A stretch of DNA of 64,000 nt from JAAYYY01 sp964579295 (lineage in GTDB: Bacteria; Chloroflexota; Anaerolineae; Promineifilales; Promineifilaceae). Each line of letters opens with the position of its first letter. Within the stretch, counting starts at the first letter, position 1. The stretch covers positions 52,143-116,142 of the forward strand of contig CAZOGK010000009.1 of assembly GCA_964579295.1 (NCBI GenBank), given 5' to 3'. The position numbers were made by a program, and so were the translations under genes. Positions 1 through 6,942 of this stretch are shown in pieces. Under the pieces are notes generated by a model that had not been told where the DNA came from, made no database searches, and was given only the letters and a program-made list of their open reading frames with translations.

Positions 1-1
1 C

Positions 2-223
2 CTGCTGGCCGCTGTCCTGCTCAACAATCCGCCCGCCTTTACGGTTGTCCTGGCCGAGATGCTCAGCATCACCATTGTCTCCATTTTCGTCCTCATCCTG
101 ATCTATCGCCGCTACAATGAGCTGATGCTCAACACAGTCGCCTGGCTCGTCGCCGACAACCGTCATCTGGCCGGATTCTTGCTGTTCATCTTTGTCGTGC
201 CCTTGTTGCTTCTTTTCGTATGA
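2..223 (+). CDS. C-terminal fragment of an integral membrane protein (truncated by window start)
   Basis: The frame is open from the first bases and ends in TGA at 221-223. The 73 visible residues contain two strongly hydrophobic stretches, one near the middle (ITIVSIFVLILIYRR) and one at the very C-terminus (GFLLFIFVVPLLLLFV), separated by a short polar segment. This is the end of a multi-pass membrane protein. The stop overlaps the ATG of the next gene (ATGA), so the two are probably translationally coupled. The family cannot be named from this fragment; a transporter or small membrane protein co-transcribed with a UspA protein would be typical. Confidence 0.6.
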   Translation: MLAAVLLNNPPAFTVVLAEMLSITIVSIFVLILIYRRYNELMLNTVAWLVADNRHLAGFLLFIFVVPLLLLFV

Positions 224-1068
224 GCGCGGAGGCTGAGAGCACCATGCACATTCTCATTGCTACCGGGGGTTCGCCCCATTCCGATGTAGCCGTGCGCATT
301 GGCGGCTACGTGGCCGAGGCCGCCGGCGTGCCCGTGACCTTGTTGACCGTCGTCCGCAATCAGGACGGCAAGGCGGATGGTGAGGCGCTGTTAGCCTACG
401 CTGCCTCGCTCCTGGCTGCCGGCGTTGCCGCCACACCCATCGTGCGTTTTGGCCACCCCGCCGAACAGATACTGGCAGCGGCGGCCGAGATCCGGGGGCG
501 GGGCGAGCACGTCCTGCTTATCCTCGGCGAGCGCGTGCACCACGGCCTCGCCCGCCGTATCCTCGCGCCTACAGTGAAGCGTATCCTGCAGCGCATGCCC
601 GGCTCCGTCCTCATCGCCCGCGGCCAGGCGCGCCCGCTGAAGCGGCTGCTCATTTGTGAAGGCGGGCGGGACCCGTCGCTGCTGCAGCGCCTCATGGCCC
701 AGCTACAGCCGCTGCTGGCCGGGGTGGATGCCCTCACAGTGCTGCACGTCATGTCGCAGATGGCCGCCTATCCTGGCATCGACGGCTGGGAGCTGACAGC
801 CGACGCTGACGAGCTGATTGAAGGGAATGCGCCGGAAGGCGAGATGCTGGAAGAAGATCTGGAAGAGCTGGAGCGGCTGCAGGTCTATGGCGTCGCCAAA
901 GTGCGGCATGGCCTGGTCGTCAAGGAGATCCTGGCCGAGGCCCGCGCCGGCGACTACGATCTGGTGGTCATCGGCGCCCACCAGGGGCGGCGTTGGGAGC
1001 GTTTCCTGCTCGACGACCTGGCACAGGAGATTGTCGACCTCGCCGACCGGCCCGTACTGGTCGTCTAG
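220..1068 (+). CDS. Tandem universal stress protein (UspA family)
   Basis: The 282-residue protein contains two UspA-like alpha/beta domains, about residues 9-130 and 140-282. The N-terminal domain begins with a typical beta strand (MHILIATGGS). The C-terminal domain ends with VVIGAHQGRR and a final strand DRPVLVV, matching the nucleotide-binding end of Usp proteins, although the usual G-x2-G-x9-G spacing is degenerate. It is a cytoplasmic stress or nucleotide-binding protein of unknown ligand. The ATG overlaps the upstream stop; a second ATG at 244 starts exactly at the Usp fold and is a possible alternative start. Coupling to a membrane protein suggests a role tied to that partner (inference). 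Confidence 0.85.
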   Translation: MSAEAESTMHILIATGGSPHSDVAVRIGGYVAEAAGVPVTLLTVVRNQDGKADGEALLAYAASLLAAGVAATPIVRFGHPAEQILAAAAEIRGRGEHVLLILGERVHHGLARRILAPTVKRILQRMPGSVLIARGQARPLKRLLICEGGRDPSLLQRLMAQLQPLLAGVDALTVLHVMSQMAAYPGIDGWELTADADELIEGNAPEGEMLEEDLEELERLQVYGVAKVRHGLVVKEILAEARAGDYDLVVIGAHQGRRWERFLLDDLAQEIVDLADRPVLVV

Positions 1069-1144
1069 CCGCTGCGCGCCGGGTCAAAGGGGCATCTACG
1101 CCGCCGATAGACGCTAGCCCGGCGTTGTCTCCCCGCGCAGCCTG

Positions 1145-2692
1145 TCAGGTTCTGTCGTCCGGGCCGGCGTTTCCCTCCCGGCCGGAGCTATCGGGCGACC
1201 CGACGCGAAACAACGTGTAAGGCGGCCGCTGGCCCAGTTCGGCCAGCCCCACCTCTGCTTGCAGCCAGTGGTAGTTCTGGGACGGCGCCCGCTCTGCCCA
1301 TTGACTCTCCACATTGGCCACGTCCAGCAGCAGGTAGACGGGTCGCCCATCCCGCAGCAGCGCCTCCATATCTTCCGGTCTCAGGTGATACAGCTCGTGC
1401 ACCGCCAGATCACTGTATTGGTCCACGGTGAGCGTGATGGCGAAGGTCAAAAGGTGTGCGTCCGCCGGGAGCTGCTCCTCGACCCAACGCATCACCATGA
1501 GGTCCGCCTCCTTGCGCTCGATGAAGCGCTCGGTGAGCTGCCCGCCGCCATAGGCCATCCACAGCAGACCGGCGGCCAGCAGCAGCGCGAACAGCTGGCG
1601 CCGCATGCCGTCGAGCCGCGCCACAGTGTCCGTGGCCCCCAGCGCGGCGATGATAGCCAGGGGCGGCAGGTATGTCAGCACAAAGCGGAAGTTCTGCCAC
1701 GGCACGCCGGCGAGAAAGATATAGACGGTGGCCGGCCACCCGGCCAGCAGCAGCAGACGCAGCGGCGAGCGCCGCCGCCACAAAGCCAGCGCGCCCGGCG
1801 CCAGCAGCAGCGCCAGCAGCGGCGTGAAGAAGTAGCGATGGGCCGGGGCCAGCGCGTAATAAAGGCCGTTCGCCAGCCGGTAATGCAGAAAACCATCGCT
1901 GTTTTCAAACTCGCGGCGTAGGGCATTTAATGGCTGCCACATGACCACTTCCAGGTCTCCGATAAAAGCGCCGCCCCCGGTTTCCGCGGTTGTCTTCCCC
2001 TGGGCCGTCGCCAGTAAGACTGGCGACAGGATGGCCACTACTACCAGCGCCGCGCCAAGCGCGTGGCCCAGCGCCTGGCGCCACGGCCTGCGCCCTAATA
2101 GCAGCAGCGCCGCCGCCGCCAGCGGCAGCGCCGCCAGCCCGGATGCCCAGCGCGCCAGCAGCGCAAAGGCGCACGCGCCCGCCGCCAGCAGCAGCCACTG
2201 TCCGCCCGCCCCTCGCCCATAGCGCGCCAGCGCCCACGCGCCCAGCGTGGCCGCTGCCAGGCTGGTCGTATCCGACATGACCACGGCGCTCGACTGCCAT
2301 AGCTGCCCAGTCAGCGCCGCCATCAACCCGGCCAGCAGCGGCAGCCAGCGGCCGGTATTCGTGCGCGTCTGCGCCGGCCACAGCTCTCGCGCCAGCAGCG
2401 CCGTGAACAGGGGGACCAGCGCGCCGGCCGCGAGGCTGACCGCCTGCGCGGCCGCCGTCCCGGTGCCGGCGACGAAGGACATGAGCGCAGCCAGCAGCGG
2501 ATAACCCGGCGGCCAGAAAAACGGCGGCAGCGGTTGCAGCGCCAGCAGGCTTTGCCGCAGCGGGCCCATCGCATAATGGAAATAGGCATAGCTGTCCTGC
2601 CCGTACAGACCGTCAAAGGGGCGCTGCAACAGGAGCAACGCCACCGGCCCAAGCAGGAATAGCGGCAGCAACACCAATGCCCGCTGCCTCAC
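1145..2692 (-). CDS. GT-C fold membrane glycosyltransferase-like protein (ArnT/PMT type)
   Basis: The 515-residue protein has about ten hydrophobic segments and an early extracytoplasmic acidic motif (GQDSYAYFHY, residues about 30-39), the position of the catalytic Asp in GT39/GT83-type lipid-linked sugar transferases. A WPPGYPL block follows, as in many bacterial members. It likely transfers a sugar from a polyprenyl-phosphate donor outside the membrane; acceptor unknown. The C-terminal 130 residues after the last membrane segment form a soluble domain. The gene stands alone on the minus strand, divergent from the PNPOx-like gene. A related but longer protein lies at 59437-61656. Confidence 0.75.
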   Translation of the reverse strand: MRQRALVLLPLFLLGPVALLLLQRPFDGLYGQDSYAYFHYAMGPLRQSLLALQPLPPFFWPPGYPLLAALMSFVAGTGTAAAQAVSLAAGALVPLFTALLARELWPAQTRTNTGRWLPLLAGLMAALTGQLWQSSAVVMSDTTSLAAATLGAWALARYGRGAGGQWLLLAAGACAFALLARWASGLAALPLAAAALLLLGRRPWRQALGHALGAALVVVAILSPVLLATAQGKTTAETGGGAFIGDLEVVMWQPLNALRREFENSDGFLHYRLANGLYYALAPAHRYFFTPLLALLLAPGALALWRRRSPLRLLLLAGWPATVYIFLAGVPWQNFRFVLTYLPPLAIIAALGATDTVARLDGMRRQLFALLLAAGLLWMAYGGGQLTERFIERKEADLMVMRWVEEQLPADAHLLTFAITLTVDQYSDLAVHELYHLRPEDMEALLRDGRPVYLLLDVANVESQWAERAPSQNYHWLQAEVGLAELGQRPPYTLFRVGSPDSSGREGNAGPDDRT

Positions 2693-2853
2693 GCTGGCTC
2701 CTGCAGCCGCCGCGGGAACGACAGCCCCGTGCGCGCCGCGCTCTCCTGCCCCACCTGCCGGGCGTACATCACAACCCCTCCTCCGTGCCGGCGCTGGCCA
2801 TTATGGCCTCCTGTATACCCTACTTGCCTCCTGCGGCGCAAACACGGTTGGCG

Positions 2854-2883
2854 TTGTCCGGGCCGGCCGAGTCGCCTTATAAT
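2854..2883 (+). promoter_or_regulatory. Predicted sigma70-type promoter of the PNPOx-like gene
   Basis: TTGTCC (2854-2859) and a perfect TATAAT (2878-2883) are separated by 18 bases. They lie about 60 bases upstream of the ATG at 2945, in the intergenic stretch between divergent genes. Confidence 0.5.
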
Positions 2884-2944
2884 CGGCGCAGCCCGGACTA
2901 CTGTCGTTGCTGCCCTCCCGGCCGCTATCATGAGGAGACGTCAG

Positions 2945-3439
2945 ATGAGCTTGCATTCGGTCGCCGCCCTTCTCGAGATTACCCGCTCCGTCATGGAGAA
3001 GGCCGGCTTCTGTTTCTTGATCACCACGGCCGAGTCTGGCGCGCTCAGCGCCCGGCTGATGCAGCCTTTCGCGCCGGAGGCGGATCTGGCCGTCTGTTTT
3101 GGCGCCAGCCGCAACTCACGTAAGGTGCAGGAGCTGCAGCGCGATGCACGGGCCACGCTCGCCTACCAGCTCCCGGCCGAGGGCGCCTATGTCTCTCTGC
3201 AGGGCCAGGCCGCGCTGGAGACAGATAGCGCGGCGCGCGAGCGCTGCTGGCGCGAAAGCTTTAGCGCCTTCTGGCCCGAGGGGCCGGCGGGAAGCGACTA
3301 TGCCGTGCTGCGCTTCCAGCCAGAGCGCATTGAGCTGATGCATCTCGCGGATGGGGTGGCCCCCGAACCGCGCGGTCTGCGACCCGCCGCCCTGCTGCGC
3401 ACCGATGGCGTCTGGCGTCTCGCAGAGCGGTATCCTTAG
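2945..3439 (+). CDS. Pyridoxamine 5'-phosphate oxidase-like (general stress protein 26-type) flavin-binding protein
   Basis: The 164-residue protein has the split-barrel order of the PNPOx-like superfamily: an N-terminal helix, a strand with ITTAESGALSARLMQPFAP, a strand ending in FGASRNSRKVQEL (where FMN phosphate contacts lie in relatives), then AYQLPAEGAYVSLQGQA and a C-terminal FxPERIELMHL strand. These match the small YdaG/YzzA-like stress proteins that bind FMN, F420 or heme. The ATG at 2945 follows a GAGGAG Shine-Dalgarno at 2932-2937; an upstream in-frame extension lacks a ribosome site. The substrate is unknown. Confidence 0.8.
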   Translation: MSLHSVAALLEITRSVMEKAGFCFLITTAESGALSARLMQPFAPEADLAVCFGASRNSRKVQELQRDARATLAYQLPAEGAYVSLQGQAALETDSAARERCWRESFSAFWPEGPAGSDYAVLRFQPERIELMHLADGVAPEPRGLRPAALLRTDGVWRLAERYP

Positions 3440-3457
3440 CCCCGCACCGGCAGCACG

Positions 3458-4585
3458 ATGGCGCCAATCAACCCCGAGGTCATGATCCAGCAGGTCGACG
3501 ACCTCCCACAGCTTACCCGCAGCCAGCTTGAGCCTATCGACCACGCCGCTCGCACGGCCCTGGCCGGCCTGCCCGTCACGTCCCTGCAGCGTCTGATTAC
3601 CGCCGGCAATGGCGACTCCTATCACGCCGTGCGCGCCTGCGAGCTGGCCTTCACCACCATCGGCGGCCTGGCCAATGAGCCTCTCAGCGCCCAGCGCTTC
3701 CTGGATTACGGCGTCGATCTGCTACCGCCCTCCGCAACCGCCATGACGCTGGTTGCTGGCGTCTCGGCCAGCGGCGGCACCGCCCACGTCGCCCAGCTTC
3801 TCAGCGCCGCCCGCGCGCGCGGCGCGCCCACGCTGGCTATCACCGGCGCGCCCGACAGTCGCGTGGCGCAGGCGGCCGGCCGCACGCTGCCCGTTGCCAT
3901 CCCCGATTTTGGCCGCTCGCCTGGCATCCGCACCTATCAGGCAAGCCTGCTTGGCCTACTCCTGCTGGCGATCAACCTCGGCGAGCTGCGCCGGCACATC
4001 TCCCCTGCCGAAGCCGTCTCCCTGCGAGCCGAGATTGCCGGCCTGTTTGACATCATGGCGGCCACGCTGGAGGCCGCCCGCGAGCCGGCTCGGGCCGCCG
4101 CGCAGCTTTGCCAGGACGAGCCGCTGCTGCTCTTTCTCGGCAGCGGCCCCAGCTACGGCGCCGCTCTTTTTGCCGCCGCCAAGGTTGTCGAGGCTGCCGG
4201 CGTCTTCGCCGCCGCCCAGGAGCTGGAAGAGTGGTGGCACGTCGAGCGTTTCGCCTACCCGGCCAATATGGTCACCTTTCTCATCGCCCCGCCCGGCCGC
4301 AGCTACCAGCGCGCCGTCGAGCTGGCGGAAGGCGCGCGCCAGCTTGGGCGCCGCCTCATTGCCGTCGTCCGGGAAGGGGATGAGGCGATTGCCCGCCACG
4401 CGCAGATCGTCCTTCCCGTTGCCGGGGAGATACGTGAAGCCTTTTCCCCGCTAGTCTACCATCTCTTTGCCGCCCTGTTCGCTGCCTATCTGGCCCAGCG
4501 CCTGGGCCGGGCCCTGTTGCAGAGCGATAACCCCCTTTTCCAGGCGGCAATAGACAACTATTACGCCGGGCGCGGCTCCCGCTGA
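3458..4585 (+). CDS. SIS-domain sugar isomerase (GlmS-isomerase/FrlB-like)
   Basis: The 375-residue protein has two SIS (sugar isomerase) domains, about residues 35-180 and 195-350. The first carries AGNGDSYHA and SASGGTAHV, the Ser/Thr-rich phosphosugar-binding loops. The second carries FLGSGPSYGAA followed by ELEEWWHVERFAYP, typical of the isomerising half of glucosamine-6-phosphate synthase and of AgaS/FrlB-type deglycases. No glutaminase domain is present, so it is not GlmS itself. It lies 18 bases after the PNPOx-like gene and is likely co-transcribed. An in-frame ATG at 3482 is an alternative start. The natural phosphosugar cannot be deduced. Confidence 0.8.
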   Translation: MAPINPEVMIQQVDDLPQLTRSQLEPIDHAARTALAGLPVTSLQRLITAGNGDSYHAVRACELAFTTIGGLANEPLSAQRFLDYGVDLLPPSATAMTLVAGVSASGGTAHVAQLLSAARARGAPTLAITGAPDSRVAQAAGRTLPVAIPDFGRSPGIRTYQASLLGLLLLAINLGELRRHISPAEAVSLRAEIAGLFDIMAATLEAAREPARAAAQLCQDEPLLLFLGSGPSYGAALFAAAKVVEAAGVFAAAQELEEWWHVERFAYPANMVTFLIAPPGRSYQRAVELAEGARQLGRRLIAVVREGDEAIARHAQIVLPVAGEIREAFSPLVYHLFAALFAAYLAQRLGRALLQSDNPLFQAAIDNYYAGRGSR

Positions 4586-4607
4586 GGGCCGCAGCGCCCC
4601 CCAAACC

Positions 4608-4718
4608 CTATATGAACGCGCCCGACAGCTCCTTGCGCTCGACGAGGAACTCCAGCACATCGTCCGCGCCGATCTTCCGGTAGTAATGGGTAACGCGAGC
4701 AGCTGGGCTGTAGTTCAT
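4608..4718 (-). CDS. Predicted 36-residue small protein
   Basis: A 37-codon frame begins with ATG at 4718 and ends with TAG at 4608. It is preceded on the minus strand by AGGGAG ten bases upstream and a TATGAT box at 4762-4767. The product (begins MNYSPAARVTHYYRK, ends ELSGAFI) is soluble with a central acidic helix (IGADDVLEFLVERKEL). Third codon positions are GC-rich in the distal half, like neighbouring genes. It faces the next small gene divergently. I recognise no family; it could be a chance frame. Confidence 0.4.
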   Translation of the reverse strand: MNYSPAARVTHYYRKIGADDVLEFLVERKELSGAFI

Positions 4719-4938
4719 AGTGACACTTCTCCCTGACGGTCGTACCCTTTTCGTCTCCTACATCATATGGCGTGCAGAAGGTCCGGGGAAGTGACAAAGC
4801 TTACGACTGCGGCGCGCCGTACCCTCCAGGTGACGAATATCACCCCTGTATTACGTCTTATGGCACTATACGCCTGGCGCCAACCGGTTTATCCTGTTGG
4901 ATGGGTTAATAGTCGTTGTTCCTATGGAGGACAGGGAC

Positions 4939-5127
4939 GTGAGTCACGCCAGGACCAGGCGAAAGGCGCCGCACGGTACCCCCATCCGCGAGCTGCTGGA
5001 AGGGGATGGCGAGCACCGGCCGCTAACCGGGAAAAAGCGCAAGCCCAAGAAAGAGCGCCAGCCGTCGAAAAAGCACACGACCATCCGGCGCGGTAGCCGC
5101 CCTATCAGGAGTGGCGGCCGCCGCTAA
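4939..5127 (+). CDS. Small, very basic hypothetical protein
   Basis: A GTG at 4939 is preceded by GGAGG (4926-4930) with eight-base spacing, favouring it over upstream ATG codons at 4897 and 4924. The 62-residue product is strongly basic (GKKRKPKKERQPSKKH and RRGSRPIRSGGRR) with a short N-terminal segment GTPIRELLEGDGEHRPL. There is no membrane segment, cysteine or signal peptide. A nucleic-acid-binding role would fit the charge, but this is only inference. I do not recognise the family. Confidence 0.5.
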   Translation: MSHARTRRKAPHGTPIRELLEGDGEHRPLTGKKRKPKKERQPSKKHTTIRRGSRPIRSGGRR

Positions 5128-5141
5128 CGCCGGCTCTGATG

Positions 5142-5160
5142 AGCGGCCCCCGGGGCCGCT
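5142..5160 (+). terminator. Weak hairpin after the small basic gene
   Basis: AGCGGCC and GGCCGCT form a 7-bp stem around a CCCGG loop, 15 bases after the stop at 5127. Only two T residues follow, so termination would be inefficient. Nothing convincing lies between here and the flavodoxin remnant at about 5322. Confidence 0.3.
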
Positions 5161-5321
5161 TAACGGCCATGGTGGCGCCGCTAGCAGTTCATCATCCCCA
5201 CCGATGCGCGCGCTGGCGTGTCCAACTGTGTCCGGCGGGTGCGGCCGCACGATGCCATCACCTGCTGGCGACCTGATCCTCGTCGAGACGGAATTGGCGC
5301 CGCCTGAGACCTCCCCTGGCC

Positions 5322-5603
5322 GGACGGGATATCTTCCTCGTCTGCATGACCTTGGCAATGCCCTCCGGCGAGAAATACCGTGACAGTGTCGCCGGCTGGC
5401 TCAGCCCGGTGCGCGCCCTGGTACGCCCTGTCAGCGAAGGCCTCTTCACCGGGGCCTTCGACCTCGGGAATGTGCCCTCGCTGGCGGATCGGCTCAAGTT
5501 TCGTGCCAGTATGCTTTTGGGGCTCTGGCCGGCCGGCGACAGGCGCGACTGGGACGCCATCCACACCTGGGCAGCTTCCCTGCCGCCACTTCTAGCGCGC
5601 TAA
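5322..5603 (+). pseudogene. 5'-truncated flavodoxin-domain (HemG-like) gene remnant
   Basis: The frame from about 5322 to the TAA at 5603 encodes a segment resembling the C-terminal half of flavodoxin-type menaquinone-dependent protoporphyrinogen oxidase proteins: a strand (DIFLVCMTLA), then LFTGAFDLGNVPSLADRL, and the ending GDRRDWDAIHTWAASL, close to the GDxRDWxAIRxWA ending of that family. The FMN-binding N-terminal half is not found upstream in any frame. The first ATGs (5346, 5358) lack a ribosome site. Third codon positions are still GC-rich, so decay is recent or the segment is still expressed as an 85-residue fragment. Confidence 0.5.
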
Positions 5604-5627
5604 GAGTACTAGCGGATACGGTAGCTG

Positions 5628-6785
5628 CTACCACATCATCACCGCCGTCTTGCCCGCGCCGCCGCTGTAGTATAAGCGCAGGCGAAGCACGTAGCGGCGG
5701 CCCTGGAATAGCTTCCACTTGATGCGGGCGTTGCTGGCCGTGCCGCTGTCGTCGTCGCCGGTCAGGTAGCGGAGCTCGCCCTCCACTTCTTCAAAGAGCA
5801 CCATCACTGTGTCGGCCGTGCCAAAGGTCTGCATCGTATAGGTGCGCGTCGCCTCGGGGTGGATGGCAAAATCCTTCTGGTCGCCCGGCTCGATGCTGAG
5901 GAAAGCCGGCTGGAAGGGCTGCAGCTCCGGGAGCTGCGGCTGCAGCGCCGGGTAGAAGGTCAGCACCCACGTCTTGTCCCGCTCCGACAAACCGCCCGCC
6001 GGCCGCACGCCGCTGCGATATTCGGCAGGCTCCTTGATGAGCCCTGCCGCGAACGGGTAGTGCATCACCGAATCAGGGTCCCAGTTCGAGCCTTGCACGG
6101 TGTCCGCCGGGATCTTGCGGATGATATTATAGAACGTCTTCTGCCGGTCCCAGCTATTGGGCGGCTTGGCCAGCGCGGCATAGACCGCCTCCTCGTCCCA
6201 CACAATGCCCGCATTGGGATTCTGGTGTTCGTGCGGGAAGCCGAGCGTGTGGCCGATCTCGTGAATGGCCGTATCAATCTCACTCGCGTGGCGCGTCAGG
6301 CTCCAGCCAAAGTTCATCGTGCGCTCGTTGACACTCAGCTTGAGATCGACAAGATCTCGCCCCACGTAGGACCAGGAGCCGTCACCCGGCATGAAGCCGA
6401 TACGGATTTCCGCCTCGTCGCGCGACGCTACTTCGTGGAACTCCAGCCCAATACCCACGTCTTTCCACACCTGGAAGGCGCGCCGCACCACCTCCCGCTG
6501 CGCTTCCGGCCCCACCCAGCTGCGCCACTCGCGCCGGCCGTCCGCAAACTGCACCCATTCGCCGTCGCTCTCTTGGTCGAAGAAGTAGTAGTGCAGCACT
6601 GTGCCGTTAACCCACTTCTTGCGGAAGAGCTGGATCAGCTCAAAGCGAGACGGTGGCATGTTCGGATCCAGCGCCGGCTCTGGCACCTCTGGCACCGTGC
6701 AATAGAAAAAGCCCTCTTCGGGATCGCCCGCCATTTCCCCTGTCTCGTGCGCCGCCGCCACGCTTGCCGCTGTACCTTCGTCCAT
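5628..6785 (-). CDS. Astacin-like (M12A) zinc metalloprotease with C-terminal PPC-like beta domain
   Basis: The 385-residue protein carries HEIGHTLGFPHEHQNP (HExxHxxGFxHE, zinc-binding) and a Met-turn SVMHYPF with the Tyr ligand typical of astacins. The catalytic domain covers about residues 50-275. The last about 80 residues (from DQKDFAIHPEATRTY) look like a bacterial pre-peptidase C-terminal beta sandwich. The ATG at 6785 follows AGGAGG with six-base spacing; the longer upstream frame has no ribosome site. No clear signal peptide is visible, which is odd for a secreted protease. It is divergent from the SARP regulator. Confidence 0.8.
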   Translation of the reverse strand: MDEGTAASVAAAHETGEMAGDPEEGFFYCTVPEVPEPALDPNMPPSRFELIQLFRKKWVNGTVLHYYFFDQESDGEWVQFADGRREWRSWVGPEAQREVVRRAFQVWKDVGIGLEFHEVASRDEAEIRIGFMPGDGSWSYVGRDLVDLKLSVNERTMNFGWSLTRHASEIDTAIHEIGHTLGFPHEHQNPNAGIVWDEEAVYAALAKPPNSWDRQKTFYNIIRKIPADTVQGSNWDPDSVMHYPFAAGLIKEPAEYRSGVRPAGGLSERDKTWVLTFYPALQPQLPELQPFQPAFLSIEPGDQKDFAIHPEATRTYTMQTFGTADTVMVLFEEVEGELRYLTGDDDSGTASNARIKWKLFQGRRYVLRLRLYYSGGAGKTAVMMW

Positions 6786-6930
6786 TATCCACCTCCTGTT
6801 GGCGATAACCACCTTTCCTTTCGCTACTATCGTAGCAGAAACGGCAGCGCGTTGGCTATAAACCAGAATACGCGCCGCTACACCACTGTTTTTGCTGGAG
6901 TTTCTCGGCGTCCGCCTGTACAATAGAGCC

Positions 6931-6942
6931 TATCTGCAGATA
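6931..6942. promoter_or_regulatory. Perfect palindrome immediately before the SARP start codon
   Basis: TATCTGCAGATA is a perfect 12-bp inverted repeat ending one base before the ATG at 6943. A TACAAT -10-like box lies at 6919-6924. It could be an operator for autoregulation, or chance. Confidence 0.3.
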
